Below, piece by piece: positions 32,355 through 45,043 of a stretch of 64,000 nt of DNA. Below the pieces are notes generated by a model, which saw only the letters and a list, made by a program, of their open reading frames with translations, ran no database searches and was not told the DNA's origin. The first letter of the stretch is position 1, and every line of letters begins with the position of its first letter. The position numbers were made by a program, and so were the translations under genes. Origin of the DNA: Glandiceps talaboti (Eukaryota; Hemichordata; Enteropneusta; Spengelidae); assembly GCF_964340395.1 (NCBI RefSeq), contig NC_135566.1, positions 8,574,001-8,638,000 on the forward strand, read 5' to 3'.

Positions 32355-35345
32355 CTCACTGTTCTCCCCTCCAACCGCCAAGTAGACTGATCCAAACAAT
32401 ATGGTCAGACCAAACTTGCAGATAAATAGGGGTAGACATTTACACAAGTTCATTTATGTGTAGCGTTGGGCTTGAATCATGCTCTCCTTCTATTTAAACG
32501 TAGACTGACAAATAATGTACATCGAGGGTTAAATGATGTGCCACTCCTGGCAATAAGGCATTTCTTGAACTTTGTGTTCGGGAGTTATTATATGATTTTA
32601 CATCATGTACATTGCACACGCTTGTTTAGAAAAACCGAGGTAAAACTTGTTCCTCATCCATTGTTCAGTGTAGGTCCTCATCGTGGCCACACATTGTCTC
32701 ATGGGGGTCAGAAGGCATGAATATGCAGTGTTCATGATTGTTATATTTCAATGTAGTAAGCACTTGTAAGTAATCAGTTAATCATGAAATCCAGAATCCA
32801 AGGTTTACAAAAATGCCTGTTAAGTCCCCTAGAGTAGTGTTTCTCTTGAACTAAAGTAGTGGTTCACTTTCTCCCCTTCCTGTGCTCATAATAGTTTCGA
32901 CTGTCTTTCCCAAATTTATCAAGTTCTATTATTTTATGTTATTCTGAGGAATAATCCTAGGTTTTTGTGAAGGGCCAAAACTAATGAGTCAAACCCACCT
33001 AGTTTTTTCCCCTCACCAATCAAAACTTTCCCAAAATGTTGTGAGATGGAACATGGAGATGAAAAAATATGTGCCAAGAATAGAAGAATAGAGTGATGTT
33101 TTCTCGGACGGTGCTGTCAAGTGGCATGGCGGGTACATCTCGGACGGTACTGTCAAGAGACCTGTGGTTTATGGTTATGCTTTCAAATCAACATGGTGGA
33201 TGATCACATGTCAGTCACCCAATCAATTCCATACACTATTCTTAGCTTCAAGTACACACCGATCATAAGTATTGAAATCTGTGTCCCTGTAAACACAGAT
33301 ATCAGTTATTTTTGGTCAAGGCATTTAAATATGAACACCACTCCAGGAAATGAGGGTGTTTTCATAAAGTTTGGGTTGTGGAGAGTCACTTCAGGATTTC
33401 ATGTTTAACACAATTTTCATTCAATCGCCAAGAAACACCCAAAGTCTATGAAAAGACCTGTATTTCCTGGAGTGGCTTGCCCATTTAAGTGTCTGTATTA
33501 ACCTATCCATGGAATCACAGTGTTCATCTATTTTAGTTAGATGTTACTCCCACAAGCTTTCTTCGTTCAAGTAATATAAAGGTGATGCAAGACGAAGGGT
33601 CTTGTCAGTACCTGTCGTTGACTCATAGTTACAAAAGCCTTGGGTCACTAATATTTTCTGACTGAATGGAGAAAATATTTGAAACTAAAAAATCAGTATG
33701 TGCTCAAGCTTAGTGTAAGAAAAATGTTGGGTAATAATTTGAACATTTTGAGCACTGCAGTGACATAGACATGTGTTGTCATAACACAGTATGACCAGAA
33801 AATAGATCCTTTATTTTCAGTTTGAACATGTACAATTTGAATGTGCATACTAGCAGTATAGATATTGACATACCGTCAACACTTTTCAGAAACTGAGTTA
33901 CTTCCGGGTGTCAAAATACAATTTTGCACAAAGAATGAGCAAGGGATTGTGTTGATAGTGCAGTGACATACAGTGTAAATAGTCAGTCAAATAAAATGAA
34001 GTACTGTGTGTACAGCTTTGTATGCATACAGATAGCTACTGTACAGGAAATGAACAAAAGTATCCAAAGACTCGGTAAGTTTGGAATCACGACGTCTGTT
34101 CCAGCTCAGTATTGTTTTCTGTTTGCCAACTAAAGTTGATATGGTATTGTTCAAACCATGTCTTCTATACACTGAAGTGGGTAGAAAGTCATATTCCATG
34201 TTCCAATAGAGACAATATATTATGATCGATGTATAAAATTTAACTACTTATACTTTTTTCACATGAAGATAGTTACCGATTACATATTAGTATGGCAGCA
34301 GTATAGGACCTGCCACTCCCTGTAATCTTCTGTATTGCCCAGTTTATCTATTGTGGGTGAGTCAGTCCACTGTATAAATAGGGGGGCGAAGGTATGAACC
34401 TTCAAATCTAGGACATATGTTAATGGCAGACTACTTTCTTTGACTTCAACAAATTCTGAAGTACTACTGTCAGATTTTTTTTTAATGAGCTCGGAACAAA
34501 AATATTTTGAAATTGGGCAAGGAAGAAAAATACGAAAATACTGAATCTAAATGAGCCTAGAACATAAATAGTCAGAAATTTGTCAAAAAAGGGGAATATG
34601 AAATACTGGATATAGGTTATCATATTGGAAATTGGGCATTTGTATAGACGTGAAGTATGAGAGTAGTGAAACTAGAGTATGGAACATATATTTGAGAAAA
34701 AACAAGAACATTTCTAGGTAGAGTAGAGTAGAAATTTACAAAAGCCCAGAACATTTTGATACAATGTTTGACTTTGTTGTGCCTTCATAGTGTATACACA
34801 TATTCCTGTTACCATGGTAATGATGTATTCAACTCCAGTAACTATTTGTAGTCAATAGTATATAACCATTGTGATCAGAGCTTTGAAGAAGAAGAAAAAG
34901 TATTTTTACAGGCCTTCTCTGTCACTCACAGGTGTATTTTTTATGTTCAACTTGTTATAACAACACTAAACCGTGCAATTTTTTGGAACATATCAATTTG
35001 ACAATTTGGAAGCATGTTTCGAAATGTGTCATGTGTATATCAAGGTACTTTACTCTAGAGTTTTACTACAATAGTTGCGGTGATACCATGTGGAACCAAA
35101 TAGATTGTGTCAGTTTTTTACATTGAGTTCTTAGGAGGGGATAGTTGATAACCCTTGCATAGTAGAAAACACAACACTTTCTGTGTCCAACAAATGTTTT
35201 TCCATTTTTCCCCAACATCAAGTCCAGTATATTTGAAATCCCAAAGATTTTTCTGATGCACCCTTTCAAAATTACACATGGGTATGTAGGAAACAGTATA
35301 ATTTCTTTGTCGCAGGGTTTCTAGAAACCGTAGCAAGACTGTTAC

Positions 35346-35516
35346 CAGTGTGCTCTCTATGGTAAATTTGTTACACCATTGACATAAACATTCATGTGCT
35401 CCACCAAAATTTGGTGTTCCATTATTCATTACTAGGTGATAACTCACAAGAAAACCGTTTCTTGAAAATCAGTTTGAACCCACAACAACAAATTACTGTC
35501 ATTAGAGGGCACACGG
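35346..35516. mobile_element. hAT-like MITE, 171 bp, copy B
   Basis: Starts CAGTGTGCTCTCTATGG and ends ATTAGAGGGCACACGG. The interior aligns with copy A at 17093-17263 (AATTTGGTGTTCC, AACTCACAAGAAAA, CACAACAA). Identical length of 171 bp. The target duplication is not recognisable, so this copy is older. Confidence 0.7.
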
Positions 35517-37866
35517 ACATGAAGATACAGAAAAATGAAGTCAGAAGACTTCCAAATTTACAAGCCAACATGCTAAATATCATGTGTAGAGTGTTTTCAA
35601 GTTTTGTTTATAATCACTATTAGTATTGTAACTGTATGCTTATCATTGTAGTTTCTAATTTACTTAAAGGCCAATGTCAGAGTAGGATTTTGGGTTGTCT
35701 AGCGGAGTTATAGAACGAGCCGAGCTGTTGGTCCTGAAGTAACGAATCGTATCCAATCAATATGTCTTCATAATTGATTGACAGTATTATAAGTGTAAGC
35801 AACATTATAATTTTACTCTAAAAATACATGTTGTAAAATAATCGTCCTGTCAATATAATACCCAAACATGTTACTATTTACTGTTGTTATACATTTGTTT
35901 GTTAAGTTTGTTTGTTTGTTTGGTTAATTGTTGGAAGTGTACATTTCAACTGTTATATATAGGATCGATATATCAACAAGAAGGTTAAACTATTTTAGTA
36001 AGTGATCAGTGAAATCAAGAATTATGTCATGTACAAAATATTTGTAGTTTAGAGCAATATGTTGAATAGAATGGCGCCCTCAAAGGCAGCATAGGTGAAT
36101 GGCACCCTCATAGGCAGCATAGATAAGTGGTGACCTCACAGCTAAGCATAGGTGATCTCCAGGCAATGCATGACTGGCAGATACAGTTCAATGTAATATG
36201 GTTGTATCTGTACCCCTATAAAATCAGGATACATTTGTTTGAGGGAAAAATATCAATGGCATTTTAAAACTGGAGATCAGATAATAATCATATGCATTGG
36301 TTTGATGAGTCAAGTGTTCGATATGCTTTTACAAGGCAACTTTCCAAGTAGTTATTTTCAAATATTATTGCATTTTTGAGGGTACGTATGTAGTCTGTGA
36401 TAGCAGACAACAATCATCCCTTGAGTTTTTGTCATAAAATTGATGTTTTGCATTATATACTTTGGTACTACAATGGACCTTTGTTGTTGACCAAAATAAA
36501 TAGGTAAAAAATCTTTAATTTTGCCATAAGGTCTTATTATGGAGATATGTTATTTCAGTTGCCAAGTAGTAGCAGCAGCAGTGATGTAGTTAAGGTCAAA
36601 GTTCATTTATTGTTATGTAAATGGTGGTTAAAGCAACAGTAACCTTGTGTGTATTTTTCACTAAAATAAATTCTGAAAGGTGGTGAAAAATTTGTCAATT
36701 CATCCTAAAATTTGATTTTACCTGTCAACACTTCTTTGAATGTCACCTTTTAGCAATGAATGTACACCAGGAGAGATTGATGTGGTTATTTTAATATCTT
36801 ATCCAGTGGTAAAATTGTCAATTGTAATTTGAATTTTGAGTTGCATGAATAATCTGCCAAGTACACCATCATGAACTAAAAACTATGAAGTGAAATACTG
36901 TGTAAAATGTATTTTAAGTAGCAGCCCCAGTCTGACATCATGAACAGCAACAAAAACCAGTAAAAATAGTAGTTTTATTTCCCATTGAGTGTCAGTAAAT
37001 CTCATTTTGAAATTTGCATAGTTCCCCAGTAGGATGCTGTACAGAACAAAGTATTGAAGAAAAAAAATACCATCAGTTACAAATCTACTGTTGTTTTGAC
37101 AGTTTTTAATGTAAGCTAGAATGTGACCTCTGACCTGTATGTGAGGAAAGGTCAAAGAGCACAATCTGAGCTGTACTGAACTCTGATATTACAAATATTG
37201 ACTTGATACAATCATAGCAGTGTCTAACATTTATGGAGATGATTTTCAATTTTTGGCATGACATACATTAGGTTTACTACTTTGATGGCAATTTCATTGT
37301 AATTTTTGCAGTGAGTAAATCCATATTAAGTTTTAGTGTTTCTATGGCCAGTGGAACAATTCTGTTATTACATTAACGTTATTGTTTATTGTATAAACTA
37401 TTTGATGGATATCTTATCTTTAGCATGGGGACCCGAGATACCGGTACTGTTTTTTTTTCCTTTGGTTCATACTGTATTCCACTATTACATTTTGTAAAGA
37501 AAAAAATGGACTATGTAAATAATAAACTATGGATATATCAAGAACTACTGTGTGTTTATTTATTGGTTTCTCTGGATCTGGATGTGGGGTGTGCGGAAAG
37601 TTTGATAATTTTTGTATCTGCAAGACAGTAAAATAGTTACTTTGGAATGGTAAATCAAATAAATGCAGTGTTTTGATCAGTCTTCTACAGACCTTGGTCA
37701 AATTCAGTCTTCTACAGACCTATATCGCATTCAGCGTTACTGTCTCTTTCTCTTGTGGAATAATATATCTGAACATAAAGTGTCTGAGAAATGCTTTTCG
37801 GTGATGGAGTTTGTGGAATGTTTAAACATTTATCACCATACCCTACCCCCAATATATGCATATTCA

Positions 37867-37921
37867 TAAATACATACATACATACATACATACATACATA
37901 CAGACAGACAGACAGACAGAC

Positions 37922-37952
<31 letters not shown>

Positions 37953-38035
37953 TACATACATACATACATACATACATACATACATACATACATACATACA
38001 TACATACATACATACATACATACATACATACATGC
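37867..38035. repeat. Compound (TACA)n-(CAGA)n-(TACA)n microsatellite
   Basis: TACA for about 35 bases, CAGA for about 50 bases, then TACA for about 85 bases, followed by a short GT run to 38060. Open frames across it are repeat artefacts. Confidence 0.95.
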
Positions 38036-39151
38036 ATACACACAAATGTGTGTGTGTGTTTGTATGTACATATGTATGTGTGTGTATGTAGGTAGGTGTG
38101 TGTATAGATAAAGTATCACAAACATAGGAAAGAATGACAGAGCATAAAAACAGATTCTTAATCCAAACTTATTTATTGGAAGATTGCAGAATTAATCACA
38201 TTCGGATTATCCGACTTCATATCTTTTACAGCAGTACATAGAATTGTGTTCATTTAACAACTACTGGTTGTAAACATTGTTTACTATCGTTATCATTACC
38301 CTATGTTTATTACATGTAATTCTAGCAATCATATAAACCTACTACACCTAATTTTCACTAGAACGAATAGCATGCTTTATATTTATAATACTTTTACTTT
38401 TAATATTTTTAAACCAATAATTTGATAAAGTGTGGATAAAAATCAAATCATAAATCATAGAGCAAAATATAAATACAAAAATTTGATAAAGAGATAAATA
38501 GAAGATCTGTAAGAAATAATATATATATATATGATCATTAATAACAGTAAAGTTAAGTTTGGTTCAAATTAGTCTAAAGGCTAGCTGTGGCTTCAAATCT
38601 CTTCAAGTCTAGCTCAATGAGGTACTGAGATTAAATTCCAAATTCACATGCAGCCACTCACACAGCAAATGCATTGATTAGCTCAAGTGGAGAGTGAAGG
38701 GGAAGCAGAATCACACATCTATGATATAGACAGGCTAATACGGACTTTGATTAAGTAAATTTAGACATTTTGATAAAAGATGAAATTTTGTTCAAGTTAA
38801 TAAGTTAAGTTTGACAGTACTCTATATAGTGACTGTGGTGATGATTAATATATGCAATATTCTGTGACACGGATATGTTATATAATTTGAAAACTTAATT
38901 CTATATAATACATCTGTATGTATATCCTGCACATTCTTGTGGTCCCTAGAATCATTTCATTGTCAGCAACAAATCAATGAAATATTTATTTCACTACTGA
39001 TACTATTGAAACCACTTAACCTGAAACAGAGAAGTTTGTCACTAAATCATGATAGTTTTGTGAATATTTTGTCATTACAGACAATAGTAGCTTAATTAGG
39101 CCAATCATTTTCAATGTAACAGTTTGTTAAACAAACACTGAATGAGGTTAA

Positions 39152-39460
39152 TGTGGCCATATGGCTGAGGATTGGGTATTTATTTTAGATTTTTAATTTA
39201 TAAAAATATTCTATCATGGCTTCCTACTTGAAAAATTAACATGAAACAACATAGACCAAGTCTGTGTTTGTAACTCAATACATTGCAAATGATTAATAAA
39301 ATACATTTTTTTACTGAGCTTTTTGCAATGTATTGAGTTACAAACAAAGACTTTGTCAATGTTGTTTCATGTTAATTTTTCAAGTAGGAAGCCATGATAA
39401 AATAGTTTTATGAATTAAAAATCCAAAATAAATACCCCAATCCTTAGCCATATGGCCACT
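39152..39460. mobile_element. Palindromic MITE with TTAA-type flanks, copy 2
   Basis: Nearly perfect foldback of about 310 bp. The left arm TGTGGCCATATGGCTGAGGA mirrors the right arm TCCTTAGCCATATGGCCACT. Inner blocks TCAAGTAGGAAGCCATGATA and TTGCAATGTATTGAGTTACA mirror their left counterparts. The left flank is TTAA (39148-39151), the right TTCA, a one-base-changed TTAA. Copy 1 is at 19277-19553, and a fragment is at 8996-9031. Confidence 0.85.
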
Positions 39461-40908
39461 TTCAATGTGTGGCTACTTGAAGAAAACTTGCAACCAGAAA
39501 CACACCACCTACTATAATCAGGTTGTATATCAACATTCAATGATAGCTTAACATCAATATATTGCAATAATAGTTTTAGTTCATTTGCTGATAACTCTTC
39601 TCCCGTTGTAGTACATGTATATATGGATCCTGTATAAACTCTAGTTATCATCTCATGACGTCATATCTCAACAAGTTAATAATCTGATCTTGATATCTGA
39701 TTAGGAAAAAGATTGCAGCTAAATCTACCTCTATAATATTATTTTTAAAAATTCATCTTTTCAGCCTCTTTGAAAGACCATGTTTATATTTTCTGTATAA
39801 ATACTTAAAGCTAGAAATAACTCACCTGGCAGATATGACTTTTTATATCACATATATCATGTTTCTATAGTTGTCAAAATCTAAAATGGGAGTACAGGGT
39901 TTATTTTTATTTCTTAATATTTTTTATATGACCTACAGTACTCTGACACACATAGGGAAAGCTACAATCTCTTGAAATACAATCAGATAGGTGATATTGC
40001 TACCAGGTGTAATCATGATTTTAAAGAAGACACAGAAATCCTGAACATGTTTTTTTTTTTTTTTAAATATATCGGAAAATTGTGCAATGTGCTCCTGAAT
40101 TGTTAGGAATAAAAAAAAGATATTGCATTGCTGAATATGTAACATGATGAAAAATAGGAAAAAACAATTAGCTATTGTTAGGGTTAAATGTTACAGTGCG
40201 ATATCGTCCCCACTGAGGGCTACAAAGAAGGAAGATATAAAACAGATAATGGAATGCTTATGATTCAGCCTCTTTCTATGGTTTCATCAAAATAACGGTA
40301 ACCATGGAAACTACTTCATAATCAACATATCTCTACACAACCTATCATGAATAATGCTGCTTGTCAATTTCAGATCAGAAAATAATCTCCCTGGAGATCA
40401 AAATCACAACAATTGGAGAGTACATAAAAATAAATAAAATCATTTGTATCATATTAATATTACAAGACATGGAAGTATACAAGATTTGATTAACCACTTT
40501 TATCATGGTTCACATCAAGGACGTTTCAAATTCATTACACTTTTAGATCTCAATTACACACATTATTTTATGCAAAGATTATTTACACCTTCGAAGAACA
40601 GGATTGAAAAACTAACAGACAATCAGTACATCTGTTGTTTTCGGCAACATTTCACGTCTTTCAGGACAAAGTGCAAACTGAAATGTGAAAATGAGTTTAC
40701 GTTAATACTTCCTCATTCATTCTATATAAATAGTATGCTAATGTATGCAAATATTATGCAAATGTTATGCAAATATTTCTTGACACGATATAATAATTAC
40801 TACTTATTTATACTCTACGATATTGATTTTTTGAAATTTTGTGTAAATAATTTTGATGAGGAACGTTATCCAAGGAAACAGACTTCCGGATTTCGACACT
40901 CTCCCTTT

Positions 40909-43900
40909 TTATTTCGCCATCATTGATTTTTTTAATTTGAGTTGATCCTCTTTGGTAAATCCAATTGATTCCAAATAGCCTTCCATTGAACCATACCTAA
41001 AAACAGAAAAAGTGATGACATAATTACTAGTTTTTGATGATATTCGTTTTGATGGCCCATACTGTCATGGCTGCTTCATTTTTGTAGGGACATGAGCTCT
41101 CAGACAATAGGAAACACAGACTTAGTTGGGTTTATAATTCTCCCCCACCCCCATCCACACCCCATTTGACATTTTTGATGAAATTTAATTTTTTGAAAGT
41201 ATACATAATGTACATATTTCAAGAATTCATGAATTATCAGTTCATTATTTCATAGTACTAGACAATACAAGGTCAGTCTCCAAAATGTGATTAGATGCAG
41301 ACAGACTCAGACATTGACGAGATTTGAAGACCTGATTAATACATGTATTTTCCAACTCAACGAAGAAAAACACTGGGGAATACACAATTAGGCCTAATAA
41401 AAAAATGTGTGGTTCTGATTATGCTATTTTAGAATGGGGTAGAATGGGTGGGGTAGGCAGATTTTTTTTTTTATTTTATTATACTTTTTTTTTCATGTGT
41501 GAGTGTCTAGTTCAGGTTTTCCATTGTTTTCTAAATGGTCTCTGTGTTGTTTATTTCTTCCTATCAGATGTACAGCCATTACAGATTGGAAGAACAGTTT
41601 TATATTGTCTTTTTAGGTTGACGTCAATTTCAGCATCTACTATTTGTCGTGAGACTTCACAATTTTTGATGATTTTTATTTCTTAGAATATGTAAAAAAT
41701 AGTTTAGGGTCAGCCAGTGAAAAACTAGGTGGGGGTCGGGTAACCGGAACCAAATCATTATTTTTTAGGCCTTATGATGATACTTGTGCAAGCATAGTTT
41801 ATGAAAAATTGGAAAGAATAATGACTGAATATTTTGACTCATTTTTCAAGCACCACACAACAAAAGACGTAGATGTGTGTTGTCATGATGATGAAGAACG
41901 ACCAGGATATCATTCCATATTTTATGTTCAAACATGTTTAATCCTCTCTCTACTAGGGGTGGGGATGGGAAGTGGGGGTGGGGTGAGGTATTGGGTGGGG
42001 AATGGTGGTATTCATTTCCACACAGTAAACTACAAGTTGAGCAAAACATTCTGAGCATGGCTTTTGTGTCATACATTAAATCTATTTTCTTAGAAGACTG
42101 ACTTCCTTAGTCTCCAGACTGTAAAAATCTGCAACATAAACACAAACTTTGACTACTTACTTCTGATTAATATGATCCAGGACTCCCTCCATGGTTTCTG
42201 GCTGAGAGTTGATGAAATCTTCAGCAAACTGGAAGCGTAAAACCACCTCCTTGTACAATCGTTCACGAACTGGTAACAGTAATGTCTACAAAGAAATGGG
42301 TTTGATGGGGCATGAAACATAAAATTAATTCTTATTTATTTACCTGAAATAGAATCTTACTCCCTAAACACATCATAATGATCAGAAACATTCAATTCCT
42401 TGGTTGTCATGGTGACTTCTGCTCTATGCACTACATAGTTAATATATATATATGCTGCCTTGAGATGAAGTCAACTTTCTGGTTCCAGTTTCACCCTATG
42501 GCATGATGTAAAATGCTATTGCAGTCACCAAGAATTAAGAAGTTTTTTTGTTTTTTTTACATATATTGATCATTATTGATCCTAATCAAAAATGTAGTAT
42601 GAGATAAACAAAATATTTCATTGAAGTGTTTGTGATGTTAAATCATGTATGTAGCAACACTGTTAGAACAGAAGGTCCTTGATGAGTCATATTAGATATT
42701 GGTGGGTAAAAATTGAATTTCTCTAAGCATTTTAATGGACCTTTCATTATTTGTGAGGGAGGGGGATAGGTGAGAAAATGTGGAGGGGGGGGGGGGGACC
42801 TAATATTTTTGCCACTGAAGTTCCTGAATTACTTTATATGTTACCAAGGAAGGTCTTCAGATTTTTTTAATCATACTTCCTTAATAGTAATGAGTACGCA
42901 TGGTTATCATGAAAGTAACACTTATACAACAGAACCCCAGGATGTGTGAGTATGATTGCCAGTAGTATCACAGGCTACTAAGGACATCTGTACAAGTGCT
43001 TGTAGTGTTCTCTGCAGCTGTACTTGTGAGTGAAGGTGCACCAGAAAACACTATAACCATGAGTGCAAATACCCTTAAAGTACACACACTGGCATTTATG
43101 GATCATGGCGTTCTGTTATTATTACTGTAACAATTTATTCAACAGCAAATATTAAAAAAATAATAGTGTGTTCATGTGATTTCGTGTGTACTGGAATGCT
43201 CAGTGTGCTTATTAACACACAGGTATATTCTGGTATACAAAAGACTAAAAAAGATCTGTGAAAAGTCTGGCCTGAATTCTATTAATTGAATCTATACTTT
43301 ATGAAATGATTTATGAGTTGACTTGTTTTATGTAGCTCTGATACTTGTCCTGGTTACTATCACAAAATACCACTTTAACTCGTAAAAATCTCTGGGCTAT
43401 GTTTTATGTAATCAAAAAGTTTCAGTTTTTATATGTAAGTCTGGTTCTACAGTGTTTCACATATAGGCTTCCTTGTCAATACGCCATGTTCCAGTTACCG
43501 AAGTTTCGGCCATTTTTCGGGTAAGCATAACAAGGGGGCACCCCAGATTTGGCAAATTGAGGGCCTATAATTTTTGTCATGGCCGCTGATCTTATGGCAA
43601 TACATGAATCCATGAATAAGTGAAGGTTGCATTACACCCAGGAGCATTACAGTTGTGGTTCGGCAAGCTCACTGGTTGTCACTAAAAAAAATATGTCAGC
43701 TGGAACTATAAGGAAATGAGTGGTAACTTCATGTCTGCAATCTTTATGCAACAATACTCTGATTACTGTACTATTTTGGCCTCACTTCTGACTCTAAAAT
43801 GGCCTGTGAACAGCGCTCCTAGTGGTCAAACTATGAAAGCTTTCAACTGTCTATTTAACCAGAACATAACATACGCATTATTTCTAGAATGAAAGGTTTA

Positions 43901-44976
43901 CAATTGTATTTAGCTACACATAAATTATCTTCCAAGTACAGATCAGAATGAAATCATAATTTAGTTTCATTTCCTGGTCTTTATTTAATTCTGTAAACAA
44001 ATATACCTTTTTTAGTAATGTCCATAAATCTTTGCGTTCATAGTTACATGGGTGCTGATAATCAAGTCTGTTTATAATTTTAGTGTGTTTTTTCTGAACA
44101 ATATAGCAGCATAGATCGAAAGATTTGTCATTGTCGGTACTCCACAATGACATTATAAGTGATGTGAAGCACAAAACTACGACAAATATTTAAGTCTAAG
44201 TAACAGGGCAGCTGAGCCCTCTTGTTAAATGTGTAGTATATATATATATATATATATATGAAATTCAAACATATTGCAATAGGATACAGACACACAGATG
44301 CCAATGATTTGATTTCTGCATTTGATGTCTGTGCATGATGGCATCTCAGTTCATTTTATATAGACTAAGTGTCACAAGAAACTGTATTCATTCAATCTTG
44401 CTATCTTAAAGTATAGCATACTCAATTTCTTATTGGTTTCTGTGTGGTTGTATCACACAGAGCCATTGAACACTAACATGAACCTTTCCTACCTGTGATA
44501 AGGAATAGTCTTTCACTACTTTATCCCGTGGTATTCCCAGTACAGTCTGTGCAATGGCTGATACTATCCCAGTGCGGTCCTTGCCATGGGCACAGTTTAT
44601 CACAGCTGGGAGGTTGTCTTCCTCCATCAGTAGCTTTAAAGCTGTGTGAACAGTTAAAGATTATGGATGGTGATTGTCTGTTGTAACAAATTACAGCATA
44701 GATGATGTCCTGGCTTTTATATGAGAGAGGTTATAATGATATGGCCATAATCAATAAATCATATAGGGAAAGCATAGCACCCCAACATACACAGGGTAAG
44801 GTACCCATCCCCACCCCTCACATACAGGTAACCCCCCCCCCACACACACACACACAATGGGATATAGGTAAACCCCCCCCCCCCCACACACACACACACA
44901 ATGTGTACAGGGACAGGTATCCTCCCCCCCCCCCCCCCTTACACACACAATGTGTACAGGGACAGGTAACACCCCT

Positions 44977-45043
<67 letters not shown>

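Larger units (their letters stand above)
32355..40908. other. Intergenic stretch with no gene seen
   Basis: Contains the 3'UTR of the BACURD gene (extent unknown), a 171-bp hAT-like MITE (35346-35516), the TACA/CAGA microsatellite (37867-38035) and a TTAA palindromic MITE (39152-39460). A short direct duplication (CTCGGACGGTRCTGTCAAG) is at about 33104-33150. Open frames here are short, start without good context and show no recognisable motif. Confidence 0.55.

Noticed and set aside
37712-38125. Open frames with Thr-Tyr-Ile-His or Met-Tyr-Val-Cys repeats
   Set aside because: Translation of the TACA/CAGA microsatellite, open in all frames.
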